From assembly GCA_013398295.1 (NCBI GenBank), contig VZSF01008221.1, positions 1 to 64,000 of the forward strand: DNA of 64,000 bases, written 5' to 3'. This document shows, one piece after another, positions 25,026 through 37,934 of this stretch (position 1 is the stretch's first letter; the number at the start of each line of letters is the position of its first letter). Under the pieces are notes generated by a model, which was given only the letters and a program-made list of their open reading frames with translations, was not told the DNA's origin and searched no databases. The DNA comes from Chionis minor. Taxonomy: Eukaryota; Chordata; Aves; Charadriiformes; Chionididae. The position numbers were made by a program, and so were the translations under genes.

Positions 25026-26224
25026 GGAACAGCATTATCATCAGAATTATCAACAGAATTATCATCTGCCAATATTTGGTTCAACTGGTTTCTCCTTTTC
25101 CTACCAATATCTATTATTAGTAGAGCAGCATTTCAGGAGGACGTAATTAACAATGTTGTCTTTGTGGGAACATTAGACTGAAGGATGGGTGGACACTGAA
25201 GCACTGGAGTTTGGGATTCAGGATGTTATTCACCTCTCAAACTCCCAGTGACAAGTAGGGAACCTCCTCTCCCTGCAACCTGCCTTGACATGGGATGTTG
25301 GACATACTCTTAAACTTATAATGCCAGGAAATGTTACAGCTCTTCCAGCACTCTAGACATTTCTGAAGGCTACAGAGAGGGTGCCACTGAGCAGAGCTGG
25401 GCTATTCCCCCTCCGTCCTGCTTCTTCCCCCCCCAGCACTGCTACTCTTCCCATCTCTGGAGAGCCAGGGCAGGCAGATGAACTGATGGAGACATAAGCC
25501 TGTCCAAAAGACTGAACAATTTTCTGCAGGCTGGACTCCTGCCTTGTCTCATGGCAAGAGAAGAGCAATACCTGTGTTGATGTAAAGAGAGAAGTAGTGT
25601 CAGTGGAGCCTGCATGAGGCTCAGCTGGCCTGTCTGAGGCATCACATCACAACCTTAGTCCAAGGAACAGGACTCCCTCTCAGAGTGCTTCAGGGATGAG
25701 CAATAAGAGCTCCAGAAATGCTGCCTGGGTGCCATGAGTTCATGTGGGTGGAAAATGCTGTGTAAGACCAGTTCTTTTTATTATTTTATTTTTATATTAT
25801 TTTATTTTTATTATTATTCTATTTTATATGAAAACAGTACCTCCTCAGTTGAGCACTCGTGTTTTGCATTCTACGTCCTTTTCCATTTTCCCTCTGCAAG
25901 GTTTCAGTGTTACTGTTTGGCTGATGTAAATACCACCAAAAGTACTCACTGAGCTTGCTTTAATGAATACTTGGTTTCTGAAAAATCAGGATTGCATTTG
26001 AAAAGCTAGCAAATACGTCAGCTTATTCCACAAGGATTGTTCATGATCATGGACTCATGGGATAATATTGGATGGTAGGAGCTAGAAGGGACCAGTTTTA
26101 ACAGTTTTCTTAGGATGTTTTTCAGTTCGGAGCTCTTGAGAGGCCAGTTCATTTATGTGTCTACTCAGTCAAATGACAGAGGAAGCCTTTCACATACCGA
26201 AGCCAAAATCAGTGATTTCTGACT
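25026..26224. other. unique stretch with an AT-rich simple repeat
   Basis: An imperfect TTTTATT/TTTTATA simple repeat lies at about 25777-25830. Otherwise nothing recognised. A possible tiny reverse CR1 end at 26047-26095 is too weak to call. Confidence 0.45.
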
Positions 26225-26283
26225 CTACACTTTACAGTCTTTAAGGTCTCTTCTATGATTCCATGATTCTATGAATTCATATG
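26225..26283 (+). mobile_element. possible CR1 3-prime tail remnant
   Basis: The text TTTAAGGTCTCTTCTATGATTCCATGATTCTATGA resembles the last 40 bases of a CR1, with tail octamers at 26254-26277. Upstream sequence is not clearly CR1, so this may be a short scar. Confidence 0.4.
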
Positions 26284-29200
26284 ACCCCTTCTGCTTCTGT
26301 CTTCTTCAACAGTTTTATTTTACTATGCCAAGAAAACACATTTCTAGTCTTTGAGTTGCCCTACCAGTTTTATTAACTGGCAGCTCTGCAGGACTGCTGA
26401 AACCAGCTGGGCTTTTTTCGTTATTCTGCAACCCTTTGGACTCCCCTGAAGGCAGACAGTGTAGCATATTAATTGTGTTGTGGCGCCAGCCATCACTGCG
26501 TGCATCGGCCTTTAATCTGCGGGTGCCCTAAGCATCTATAACGTAAATCGCAGCAGCTCAACAACAGCTACAGATACGGCTCTGAGAGATGATGTATGCC
26601 TTATAAATGCCTCCATCTCCGCTTGGTGTTCAGGTATCTGCTCCTCTGCCTGCCTGTCCACGACTTTCCGCCACTGCACACCAACTGCTGAGTTACAGCT
26701 GAGGCAATATGTACTGCAGCCATTTAAAATAACGAAGCTGTAGGAGCATGCCATGAAAAGCCTTTCCTTTGCTGTTTATCCAACACCAATAGCGATTTTG
26801 GTGTTTTCTTGGCTGAGCAAATCACTGATACCAACTCTGTTGTCCCCAGAACGACTCTTAATGTCAAGAAAAGTCCCCACATTCCCGCTGAGGGAAACTG
26901 CAAAGCCAGGCACAGTAAGCTACTGCTCGTACCATTGCAGTGGCTTTAACTCAGATCTGAAAATGCTCTCCATGTGTTTCCTACATGGTCAATGGAGGGA
27001 ATGATCAGAGGCTCACTTTTTATTTTTTGACATATATGCTGAGACTTTAAAAGAGGCAGCTGTAAACAGGGACACAGGGACAGAGGGAACACAACAGACA
27101 AAAGACAGTCTTGCTTTTCACTTACAGGAAGACAAAACTTGCTGGAATGTATAAATAGCTGCTCCAGGACCAAGTGCTTGTAAGTCACCTGTCATCATCT
27201 ATTAGAGACATACGATAAACACTGGCACAAAGGGGGAAGGCTGCTTTGAATCAAATAGCTAAACTTCTCTGAAGGCCTACTGGCAACACCAGGGCATTTT
27301 CCAATGTGGCTAAGAAATTTTTGCCCTTTGGGGTGGGTGAAATGCAAACGGATTAGCAAGACAAGGAAAAAGTTGGGTCTGGGCAGCTGTGAAATACATT
27401 CTGGTTTAGCGAATTGTAACAGAAATACTGATCTTGAGCTGAATTAATGGGAATGTCTGTGTATAAAAGCACCAGAAGAAAACCACGGCCTGGACTAAGC
27501 GCACTGATTACCACGATATCAAATTAGTTAGCACTGGGAAAAGTGTCTCGTGTATCCAAACAAGACGCAGATGAGTTCAGCAGATCACATGCAGTCCAAC
27601 AACAGGAGGATGGCAACAAGGAACCACAAATCACATATACCTTTCCTCTTCCTATTGGTCTCACTGGAAGACAGATGGCTGCTGTAACACACCCAAAATC
27701 AAGAAGTGCAAAGAAAGGGTAGCAACTTTCACTGCAAATAATAAGATGTAGACATTAACACCTCGTGAATACATTAAACTTTCCATTTAGCTATAGCTTT
27801 ATGATTGTAGATAAGGGTAGCAGCAAGCAATCATTGAAGCTTAAAGAACATTTTTAAAATAAGTACCAAGGCCTCGTATTTGTTCTGAAACTGTTTGTTT
27901 GTTTGTTTTATTTTCAGGGAATACTGTTTAATTTAATATGGAGAGTGGAGTTAGCACAATAACTCTTTATTCCTAAAGGGTGTGACGGATTTGCCAAAAC
28001 CCAGTTCACTGTTGTCCACAAAGAAGAAAAGAGACACAGTGAGGATGTGATAGTGTCACTCATTCTCCAGCTCAGGGTGAGTGACGCCGGGCAGAGTGCC
28101 CTGAGAGACACATCTCGGTGCCTGTGAGTGTGGGTGTGAGAGTGAGACTAGGGAGAGTAAACTTAAGAAGCTAAACAAAATAAAAATTGTCTCCCCAAAA
28201 AGATCTCAAGCTGAGTCTTTTCACATCAGTCTCCAATACGAGAAAATCCTATGAGAAAATCATCCTAACCCTGGTGATGAACTGGAGTTCGGCCGCTGCC
28301 CATCCAGTCATGTGGAGGAGATACCCTGCCCCGTGCTGATGGCCTGCAGACGCTACTTGTCCTGGCCTTCCCAACATCTTCCGTGCACACCAAGAGATCA
28401 TTCATGAAACATCTCTTTTGCTGGTCTCCTNTGTCCTTCTGACAGCAGATTTTCTTTGTGGATGGCACAGAACAAGCCTTGTTCTGTACGCAGAAGTGCT
28501 CCAAGGCATGCTGTTCTGGGCAGTGACATGAGGTGCAAAACAGGGTCTTTCCCAGCAAGATAGTCCAAATTTGTGCTCTTTCCCTTGCATCAGAGCTTGG
28601 ACTGTACACTTGAAATGGAAAATTAAGCAGAAAATTCTTACAGCTTCTGAAACAGAGATAAATGCTCCCCTTGGAAAAAAGCCTCTGCATGACAAGTTAT
28701 TTTTTAATGACATTTTGAAGCAGAAGCATTTCTTTTTGACATTTTTAGAATGATGGCGGTTTTCCCCTCATTTTTTTTCCATTCAAATGATACTTTTAAT
28801 TAAAAATTATTCTAAGTGGAAAGCAAACTGTGTCAACAAAAATGGGCAAATAAGCCCGCCCCTCCCCCGGCATATTTTCTACTCCGCCACTCCTGCAGAA
28901 GTGAATGCTCTGTTTCAGTTCAAACATAATATTTTCTGTTAGTCCCAAAAGAAACATTTCTGCTTTTCCATGCTGCTGAAACTAGAATAGTTGCATGCCC
29001 CCCTGGACAAGAGAATATGTTTCAGAGAAAGGTGTAAGAATCTATTTACATCAGTGGTCAAACTATACAATACTGGTCAAACCACATGCCTTTGGGCAAG
29101 TCCTTGAAAATGAGAGGACCTCTACAGAGCAATATGCATCTCACCCCCATGGGCTGCACACAGCTGCATCCAGAGACCCCAGGAGGGTTTCAGTGCTCGA

Positions 29201-30273
29201 GAGCTTCTCTGTTTCTCCAAACTGGTCCTCTCCCTACAACCCTGTACACCGAGGTATGCTGCTGTTTAATACACAGACAGCCCATGCACCACACACTACT
29301 GTTCCCATGTGTCTGCTGCAAAATTTCTTATTCCTGCCTTGCCCCTAGGTACCGGGGACACTGTGATACTTGGGGCCAGGTGAAGGGAGCACCATTGGCT
29401 CAGTTAGTCTAGAGATGAGCTGCCACCATGCACCCTCCCGGAGCACGGTCACTGCTCCAGAGCAGGTTTATGCTGGGTGAGAGAAGTCAGAGTGCTGAGA
29501 GGGACACAGCTCCGTTCAAGTTGTCGGCATCAGATCAAAGGAATCCAGAGGTCTTCAAGAGAGACATTTGTGAGTGAAAATCTTGCTGCTTAACACCTGA
29601 GCATCAGTAAGTGTTGAGTCTTGCAGAACAGCTTTCTGGCAGAAGAGAGCCCTGTGATGCAGCATTTGGATCTATAAAGAAACGTTCATCCACTCTATGT
29701 ATAGAAAACCTAAATTTGTCGTGTGTGTCAACTTCTTTTTCTGTACATGCTCTCATACCCACTGTGACAAATACAGGCTGCGTTACACAGTCACCCCTTC
29801 TAGGCATCCTAGACTCATGCTAATATCTAGTTCCCGCAGTGGCTGCATCCCACAAGAGAGAAGAGCCAACAAAATCATTGCCCAAAATGCGTCTTCGTGT
29901 AACCTTCGATGAGTCACCATCAGGCAAAAGAACATTTTTCACTGTGTAGGTAAATCCAAGCATCTGAGAGAAGAATTCAGCCCAGATAAAAGTCAAGCAG
30001 AAATTTTAAGGAGATTCTAAACTTTGGGTAAATCTGGTGTATTTTTCTCAAACAAAAAAAAAATGTTCAGCTTTATATTCTGGGGTTATTTAGCCCTTTC
30101 ACTTTAATTACTTGCATTGGACATTGGGTCAATTTTTACACAGAGCTGTTTTTTCTAAGTAAATGTTGAATATTTTTCTTTATAAAATTTCTGCACCAAA
30201 AATTTTCCTGCTTTGTCTTCTTGTGGCCTTAGTCTACATATTAAATGTAATAAATGAAATACTATGTAAAACA
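26284..30273. other. unique stretch, nothing recognised
   Basis: Contains a (GTTT)n tract at 27892-27908, a single N at 28431 and an A-run near 30053. No repeat family or gene is recognised across about 4 kb. Confidence 0.4.
28431..28431. other. single undetermined base (N)
   Basis: An isolated N. Unlike the N at 3660, I see no duplicated sequence on its two sides. Confidence 0.9.
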
Positions 30274-31608
30274 GTCATAGAATCATATAATGGTTTAGGT
30301 TGGAAGGGACCTTAAAGATCATCTAGTTCCAACCACCTCCCCCTCGCCCATGGTCTGGGACACCTCACACTACACCTGGTTGCTCCAAGCCTTGTCCAAC
30401 CTGGCCTTGAACACCTCCAGGGATGGAGCAGCCACAGCTGCTCTGGGCAACCTGGCCAGTGCTTCCCCATCCTGAGTAAAGATATTCTCCCTAATATCTC
30501 ATTTAAATCTCCCCTCTTCCAGTTTGAAGCCATCACCCCTCATCCTATCCTGCACGCCCTTCTGAAAAGTCCCTCCCCAGCTTTCCTGTAGCCCTTTCAG
30601 ATACTGGAAGGCTGCTATAGGGTCTCCCCGCAGCCTTCTCTTCTCCAGGCTGAACCCCCCCAGCTCTCCCAGCCTGTCCTCCCAGCAGAAGGGCTCCAGC
30701 CCTCGGATCATCTTTGTGGCCTCCTCTGGACCTGCTCCAACAGCTCCGTGTCCTTCTCGTGCTACTGTGTTCAGCTTTGGAGAAGATGAACACAAGACTC
30801 CAGATGGGGTCTCACGAGAGCCATGTAGAGGGGCAGATACCCACCCCCCTCGCCCCCTGCCCACGCTGTGGGGATGCAGCCCAGGATGCCGTTGGCCTTC
30901 TGGGCTGCAAGGGTGCGTTGCTGGCCCATGGTGAGCTTCTCACCCACCAGCACCCCCAAGTCCCTCTCGTCAGGGCTGCGCTCCAGCCATTCTCCGCCCA
31001 GCCTGGATCTGTGCATGGGATTGCTCCGACCCACCTGCTGGACCTTGCACTTCATCTTCATGTAGTTGGCATGAGCCCACCTCTCCAGCCTGTCCAGGTC
31101 CCTCTGGGTGCCATCCCTTCCCTCCAGCGTCTCAACCACCCCACACAGCCGGGTGTCGGGGGCAAACTTGCTGGGGGTGCACTCAGTCCCAACATCCATG
31201 TCGCCAACAAAGATGTTCAATAGCACCGGCCCCAGCACCGCCCCCCGAGGAGCACCACTCCTCACTGCTCGTCACTGGGACGTCGAGTGCTGACCACAAC
31301 TCTTGGGGTGTGACCGTCCAGCCAGTTCCTCAGCCACCATCGGTCCCCAGTGGTCCATCGGTGAAACTCATGTCTCTCCAATTCAGAGACCAGGATGTCA
31401 TGCAGGACTGTGTCAGATGCTTTGCACAGTGCCAGGTAGATGATATCAGCTGCTCTGCCCTTATCTACCAATGCTGTAACGCCGTCGTAGAAGAGCACCA
31501 AATTTGTCAGGCACAATCTGCCCTTAGTGAAGCCACCTTGTCTGCCACCCATCACCTCCTTATTTTCCATGTGCCTTAGCAGAGGTTCCAGGAGGATTTA
31601 CCCCATGC
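30274..31608 (-). mobile_element. CR1 LINE, longest single copy here, RT domain to 3-prime tail
   Basis: The 3-prime tail and the GGTTTAGGTTGGAAGGGACC block lie at the low end. Going up the minus strand, the ORF2 RT region appears in two open frames. 31570 to 31262 reads [20 protein letters not shown], then [20 protein letters not shown] and [17 protein letters not shown]. 31265 to 30771 reads GAVLGPVLLNIFVGDMDVGT, SKFAPDTRLCGVVETLEGRD and ERWAHANYMKMKCKVQQVGR. The catalytic FADD has become FAPD, and the AFDTV motif reads ASDTV. The frames are out of register near 31262-31265, so the copy is inactive. The LINE stops near 31608, just after the region corresponding to TTTTCCATGTGCCTTAGCA. This is a typical 5-prime-truncated CR1. 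Confidence 0.95.
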
Positions 31609-32359
31609 TTAAAATACAAAATTTAATCACCCTAACTACAATTTTAAATAATAAATGTATGTAACATGCAATATTTTTAAGCCTTATTTCATAAGCACTC
31701 CAGTGGTCACCAAATTTTAAGTAGCTTTTCCCTCTCAGCCATTCACACAAATGACCAGACTACTACCTTTCCTGAAATGCAGGAATAGTACGGTCATGCA
31801 GTAAGGTGGGCTGAGGGATTTCTTCACAGTTTTTTTTCTACTCTGGTTTTGTGGTGCAACCAAGGGAGAGGGGGGTGTTGCCTGCACTGGCATTGACCCT
31901 GGAATGACACCTTAGTTGTAGTCTGTGGCCATTTCAGACCTGCAGCGTCCAGCAGATGTAAGCCTGTGACCGAGGTCTGGAAGAGAAGAGCAGTCTCCAC
32001 TAAAAGCCCCCGTGAAAAGAGCATAAGGTACAGTCTCTTGTGGAGAGGTGGCAAATAAATGAATGGCACCAGTGGGAAACCACAAAATATAAGAACATTT
32101 GGAACACCCCACTGGGTCACACAAACAGAACGTCTTGCTCCAGCTCCACCAGCAGATGCCAGCGACAGGGACTGCGGGAGCCTGGCCCCTCTCCAACACC
32201 CTGCACGCGCCTCCGGCAGCCGCAAGCGTGGGACTGCAGAGGGGACATCCCTGCCTCACCCTCCAGCAGCCACTCGTGGATGAGTTTCCACAAATTTGCC
32301 TGGACTCTGAACTGGCTGCAGTTGGCAGCTGTGTTTGGCAGCTCCCACAGCCACTGGGC
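31609..32359. other. unique stretch, nothing recognised
   Basis: GC-richer toward 32100-32300, with overlapping open frames up to 164 codons on both strands and no recognisable domain. Confidence 0.4.
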
Positions 32360-33000
32360 CACTCATGGCGTGCCGCAAAAAGAACTTGGCTTACACCCAT
32401 CTCCAACGCCTTTCTGTGTGCTTTCAGTCCTGCTACTGCAGCAGTGGGTGAGCAGCTCTGCTTTCAGCAGGTTCCCTGCCTTCAGGATTTTGTGAACCTT
32501 GATCACACCACCTCCCTCAGAATTTCCCTCTTCAAACTGAAGAGTCCCATCCTCTTTAGCCTTTTCTTGGAAGGCAACTGCTCCCTTCTCTAGGCCACTT
32601 TTGCCTTTCTCTTTTCCTGCTTAGCATGCAGAGACCTGAACTGCAAGGTGGAGGCATCAAAATGAAGGTGCAACAAACCTCTGTGAAGGATATGGTGATG
32701 TCCTCTGTCCTGTTCTCAGTGTTCTTCCTGATGATGCTTGAGATTTTATTGGGGTTTTTTACTGCCAGTGCACACTGAATTGATGGTGTCACTGATGTTC
32801 CCAGCACCAATTTCCTGAATTATAACCCTCTGTTTCTGTCTCTGCATTGTGTAAATACGGTCTAGATTATTTTCCTCTAGATGAATTCCCTTATATTTAT
32901 CTATGCTTAAGGTCATCTATTAGCCCAATTTCAGTTTTGCGAGATCTTTTCAGAGGTCCTCACCATCTACCATCAGTGCAGCATTAGACTACTTAAAAGA
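32360..33000 (-). mobile_element. ancient amniote-type CR1 LINE remnant, over 600 bp colinear
   Basis: Reverse-complement order matches an old CR1 family known across amniotes. It shows TTGTGAACCTTGATCACACC near 32489, TTCAAACTGAAGAGTCCCATCC near 32530, TTTAGCCTTTTCTTGGAAG near 32555, and TCCTCTGTCCTGTTCTCAG near 32700. Further on come TTTTTTACTGCCAGTGCACACTGAATTGATG near 32755, TATTTATCTATGCTTAAGGTCATCTATTAGCCC near 32895, and CAGTTTTGCGAGATCTTTTCAGAGGTCC near 32933. No frame survives. Its wide divergence next to well-preserved copies shows it is far older than the tail-bearing CR1s in this window. The low edge may begin nearer 32440. Confidence 0.68.
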
Positions 33001-35637
33001 GCTTAAAACCAAGCATTTGCATTTTATTTTGTGATATTTGGAGTAACATCCCTTAAAATAAAGATGAGAAAGTTTTAAAGTTCTAATAACATAAAAGGAC
33101 AAATCAGGCTTTTGAAATTGATGAGGTACGTGATCACCCTAAGCTAATTAGTGTTGGGATGCAAATTTGCCACCTGAAGAAGAGCAGGTGTTCTCTGAGA
33201 ATCATTCCTGAGGCAGCAAGGACTGAGTGTGGTCCCTTGTGCTAAGAAATTCATACTAAAGAGTGGGTCTTTGTAGCATCCAGAAGGACTACCCGGAATT
33301 TTACGGTACAGAGTCACAGCAGTGAGAAAGTCTTGCTATCTGATACGGGCAGTCAAATGGCTTGTCACCCATGACGAGTGACTCTGCAGGACGTGGGGAG
33401 CAGCTATTTCTCCAAAGAGCTTCATATTAAAAAATCAACAACAACAACAAAAAAAAAGGTTTTAAGTGCTACAACTATATTTTGGAAGATGAGCAACTGC
33501 TCATGACAGAGTACCTTGTTTATATGCTCTTCTCCCTTTCTCTAACACATTGCTTTGTTAAAATACTTGCATCATCACTCCCAAGCACATGTAGTTCACA
33601 GAGTTCCCAAACAGCTGAGCTGATTTTCTAGGTGCGGGCTTAGACTTGAAAATATCAGTTTATAACAAAAGAAACACAGCATACATAAAACTAAGATGGA
33701 GCTTTCTGAGGGAAAAGGATTATCACTTCAGTTGGACGCAGAAAGAATCAGTGTCAAATAAATGTCCTAGTTCTATAAAAGATGAATAAAAACTAAGAAA
33801 AAACCCATCAAGGTCTATAAATAAAGCTCTCACACCTATACTGGGGAATCAGCATGCTTGGGTGCCTGTCGCAAATGTCTCTACGCTAATGCATGCAGCA
33901 TGGGGATCAAGGGAGTGGAATCAGACGTGTGTGGTGCACTTACAGGGCTGCCACCCCTTGGGGTCACACAGATGCGGTGAGACAGCTCACAAGACCGGAA
34001 TGCTGCTTCCTTTGTAGGAAGGATAAGTTGGAAAGGCGAGAAGCAGGTTGCGCTTTCTGTGAGAGCAGCATGAATACAGGGAGCTCTGCCTGGGGATGGG
34101 TCAGTTGAGAGCTTATGGATCATGTTTAGCGGGCAGACCAACGTGCGTGCTGTTGTAGGGTCTATCTGCTATACACCTCCTGATCACGATAAGGCAGATG
34201 AAGCCTTCTTTGAACAACCACAAGAAGTCTCATGTTCACAGACAGGTCAATCTTATGGGTTCCTCTGCAACCGACCCATCTTCTGTGCAACTCCCGTCTT
34301 CTGCTTGTTTCTGAAGACACCCACAGTTCCCCCCATTTGTGATTAATATCTCTGATCCATGGTGGTAAAGCCTGCAGAATTATCTCATGGTGTTGAAGGA
34401 AAACAGGACAGCAGAGATGCAGCTCCCAAAGGCTACACTTAGTCAAGAGTTCAGTAGAAAGAGAAGCTGCACTGTCCAAGTGTGAAATGTGCCACGGCAC
34501 AGGCGTCCCCAGTGCTGAGCAGGGAATAGAGCCAATGGGCAGCAGGCAGGAATGGACAGAGAGGCCCAAGGAGGTGCCACATGGCAGAAGAGACCCTGTG
34601 GCACACTGCCACCAGCCACCTCATCCTCTCAGCCAACTTTGGCAAGTGCTGCCCACCTCTCCCTGCTGGTGGGTGGGCTGGGAATTGCCCTGGACCTTGT
34701 GCAAACAAATGCTGCAGCTGGACCACTATGGGTGTGGCATGGTCTCCTGATGCCCCCAAATGGAGATACTGTCCCAGGAGACAGTATTGTCTCTGTATTG
34801 ACACTGCCAGCTCCAGGAAAACCTGGTGCAGCTGCTTCAAGCTCTGCTCCCATGACACTTCGGTCAACCCTCTCTTTGGGAGCCACCTTGGGCTTTCATT
34901 CCTCACGCATGGTTAGACTTACGCACCCCAGAGTCTGCAAACATGATCTCAGAGTGACTGGATCTGTCTGAGCTACAGAATGTCTGTCTGCTCCTATACT
35001 GCTAGACAGATGGGCCTCTCTCACTGGCTGCAACTCATTCAGTGCCATTAAGGGTAACATACCAGAATTTTACTTTATCTGGTCATACAGGATGTTCTTT
35101 GCAACAGCAGAGCTGTAATGAAGCTGGATCTCATATCAAAGATCTCTTATCTTGCATATAAACACGGTCACAGGCAGATAGGATAAATTCAAGAAGTGAA
35201 ACAGCTTGCAAATTAGCGCTCTCTGAGAGCTCCCACAGCCTGTTCCAGTGAGTGAGTCAGAGCACATGGACTCAAGACTGTATCAGGCGTCTCCAGAGAA
35301 CACAGCAAGAAATGCAAGTTAACATCTTCGACCCAAGAAAGCTCACTCGCATAATTTGGATGCATGCCACCTGGTTTTCCTGAAATATACTCCAAAACAT
35401 GAGACAAATGGGCTGTTTGTTTGATGAGGATCATCACAGACTTTAAAGGAGCAGGAGGCTTTGATCTCATTAACTACTTCAAGTGCCTTGCAAACTTTTC
35501 TGTCCTGCAAAACAGACAAAAGGTTGGAACTTGCCTGCTCAGGCTGGTAGAGAATGGTCATCTCCAGGTTTCTAAATATCAAATGTTTCCACGTGTGGTG
35601 GGCGGGGGGTGTGGTATCAAGCACAGGATAAGGACCC
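33001..35637. other. unique stretch, nothing recognised
   Basis: A (CAA)n plus A-run lies at 33437-33459. The 34450-34970 section has overlapping open frames (up to 151 codons) with no motif I recognise. No repeat family identified. Confidence 0.4.
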
Positions 35638-35825
35638 CAGTGATGTTGTGGATGCTCCATTCTTGACGATATTAAACATGCAAGACCCTCAGCAACATGA
35701 TTTAATTTCAAAATTAATCCAACTTCAAAGCTGTCCCTGATTTTAGGGGTGGTTGGTTGGACCAGATGTCCTTGAGGAAATAACTTACAACCTTATAATA
35801 TTTATTCTGTAATTCTGCAATTCAT
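35638..35825 (+). mobile_element. old CR1 LINE 3-prime end
   Basis: Colinear with the CR1 tail region: GATGTTGTGGATGCTCCATT, then TTGACGATATTAAACATGC, AATCCAACTTCAAAGCTGTCC, GGTTGGTTGGACCAGATGTCC, and a degraded octamer tail ending at about 35825. Heavily mutated. Confidence 0.7.
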
Positions 35826-37934
35826 AAACAAATAACAATGAAAACTGTAATTAAATGGTCATTCAGGTTTCAAGTGAAGTCCTAAGGGGTTGGACATTCC
35901 TTTGTGTGTTTTTCCCCCTGTCAGTTAGAGCCAAAAGCGTTGCCGCCTCTCATTGCTCTTATGCCAGAACCCTCTCCACACCAGCCCTGCCTCAACCAGT
36001 ATCCCCAGTTACAGCTGTAGTTATGTAGCTATATCGTTATAGCATCTCCCTCTACATGAAGTTTCGCACATTTGACAAAACATTGGTTTGCACTTCTCCC
36101 ACTGAAAAAAACCCGCAGTTTGAATTGCCTTTGAAAATGATTTTTTCTGGCACAGTTAAGAGAGCTTAAAATACGACATTTCTGTAAATCGGTCAGTGTA
36201 TAAGTAGAAGCTTAAGGTCAATGTATTTTTAATATAACAGATGCAGTCTTCTCCATCTTTCTATTTAACAGTAGGAAACGGGTTCTTAGGGATATGCAGT
36301 GAATTGGATGCTGCAAAATTTCCCCTGCATTAAAGCAGGTACAAATTCCCCGCTGAGTCACCAACAGCTCTCGGGATAGAACAAGGGCAGTTCCACATCT
36401 ATGAGCTGCACGTTTCTACTTGCAGCTGTGTTTCACAGAGGTGAAAGCTGCACATTTTCACTTGAAGCTGTGTTTTACAGAGGTGAAAAATCCCACTTCT
36501 CTTCTCAGATTTCTTCTGGTGAACTCCGAGAACAGGAAGCAAGTGTAAGTCAGGTGAAGCGTGGTTCTCTGAAGCAATGGGTCCTGCATTTCACTGTCTG
36601 GTCTCTGGCCGTATAAATGCCAGGCAAGTCATTTAATTCATAATAATCCTGATTTCTTTTGCAACCAAAATATTGAGATTTTTTTGACTGTACTACATCC
36701 TCTTATGCTTCTTTTTCCCCCTATTTAAAACAGATAATTAAACTTTATGTTTTAACCTTTAGGCTTGGACCCGCTAGTATCTGGAGCATCTCAAAATGGG
36801 AATATCCAGGGCACCCTGACATCACTGACTAGGTCTGTGTGGTCTGTTTCTAACCAGTAATTATACAAGGACCTTCGATAACTTACTCTGACAATTCCCA
36901 TGTAAATGTCTAAAGTGAAGTGAGCCCACTTGGTACTCAAAGCCCAGAATACACTGTTCTGAGCACCGTAGCAGACTCACCAGAATGGATCCTAGAGGAC
37001 ATGGGTCAGCTTTGACGCAGTGTGACCAGTTTCTTCCTGTGCTTCCCTGTCAGCCCAGGGCCCGGCGGGACCGGCTCCTGCTGCAGAGCCAGGGGAAATA
37101 CTCTTGCACCCAATATTGGGGACCAGTGTCAGCCAGTCCCACTACTGTCTCCCTGTCCTTGGCCAGTGACAGGCACATCATCTAACGTCAGACAACCATG
37201 GCAGAGTGTCTGCAGACGAATGACATTTTGAAAGCTACTATCCTGAAACAACTGATGTGCAAAAATCCTTTTCCTATCTGCTTATGGAGGAAACACCATG
37301 AAACATATTAAGCCTTTGTGGTTTGTCACTCCAAAGTCAGGCAGAGCAAATACAAGGCATCATTTTCACAGAGGTTTATCACATAACTAGATGATTTTTT
37401 ATGGAATCTGATTCTCACGTCACCTAGAGCAGGTGGGGTAATCTCATGTAACTCTATATGGCTATTTACTACCTAATTCTAGTCCTCTTGATTACCAGAG
37501 GGGCAGATCTCCTGAGGATTGCTCAGCTTTTGAATGTCCAAGTAACACCCTCAGATATATTTGTTTCCGCTGACAATAAAGCAGCCCAGAAGACTATCTC
37601 AGACTGAGACAACCACATCTGGGATGCCTGCAGCTAGCTGTGGTGAGGCCATCTCTTGCCCTGCATCTGAGGGGCATCATGGACAGGATAAGGATCATCT
37701 GCACCAGAAGCAAGAGTCTCTATGGCTGGATTTACTTTGGCACTTGACTGCAGTGCTTAAGTTAGCTAAGACAATGGGGAGAAACAAGTATTCCAGCTGA
37801 TGATTCAGATCTCTCATGCTCCCTCCCTTCCTCCCTCCCAGGGACACAGCTGTGCTGCCATGGTTGTTCCTCTCAGTAATTTACATGCTGTGTTAGCAGC
37901 AGCTCCGAAAGGGATGAGGTCTCTCCACCACCAC
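35826..37934. other. unique stretch with one small tandem repeat
   Basis: Apart from the 42-bp tandem duplication at 36405-36488, nothing is recognised. Confidence 0.4.
36405..36488 (+). repeat. two tandem 42-bp units inside an open frame
   Basis: Two adjacent 42-base units (36405-36446 and 36447-36488) differ at five positions. Because 42 is a multiple of three, the duplication stays in frame within an open frame that starts at 36401. It gives two 14-residue units of the form CTFxLxAVFxRGE(S/K). At least three of the five differences change the residue, so there is no sign of selection for protein. It is most likely a local tandem duplication in non-coding DNA. Confidence 0.85.

Noticed and set aside
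26047..26095. Possible reverse CR1 end opposite the tail at 26225-26283
   Set aside because: Only loose likeness to the tail and the GGTTGGAAGGGACC block; too diverged and short to support.
27918..28076. Strong acceptor after the (GTTT)n tract and a GTGAGT donor enclosing 159 bases
   Set aside because: All three frames hold stop codons within the first 45 bases, so it cannot be a coding exon. The acceptor may just be the simple repeat followed by CAG.
34450..34970. Cluster of overlapping 110-150-codon frames
   Set aside because: Frames on both strands, no domain, no consistent splice sites; explained by locally higher GC.
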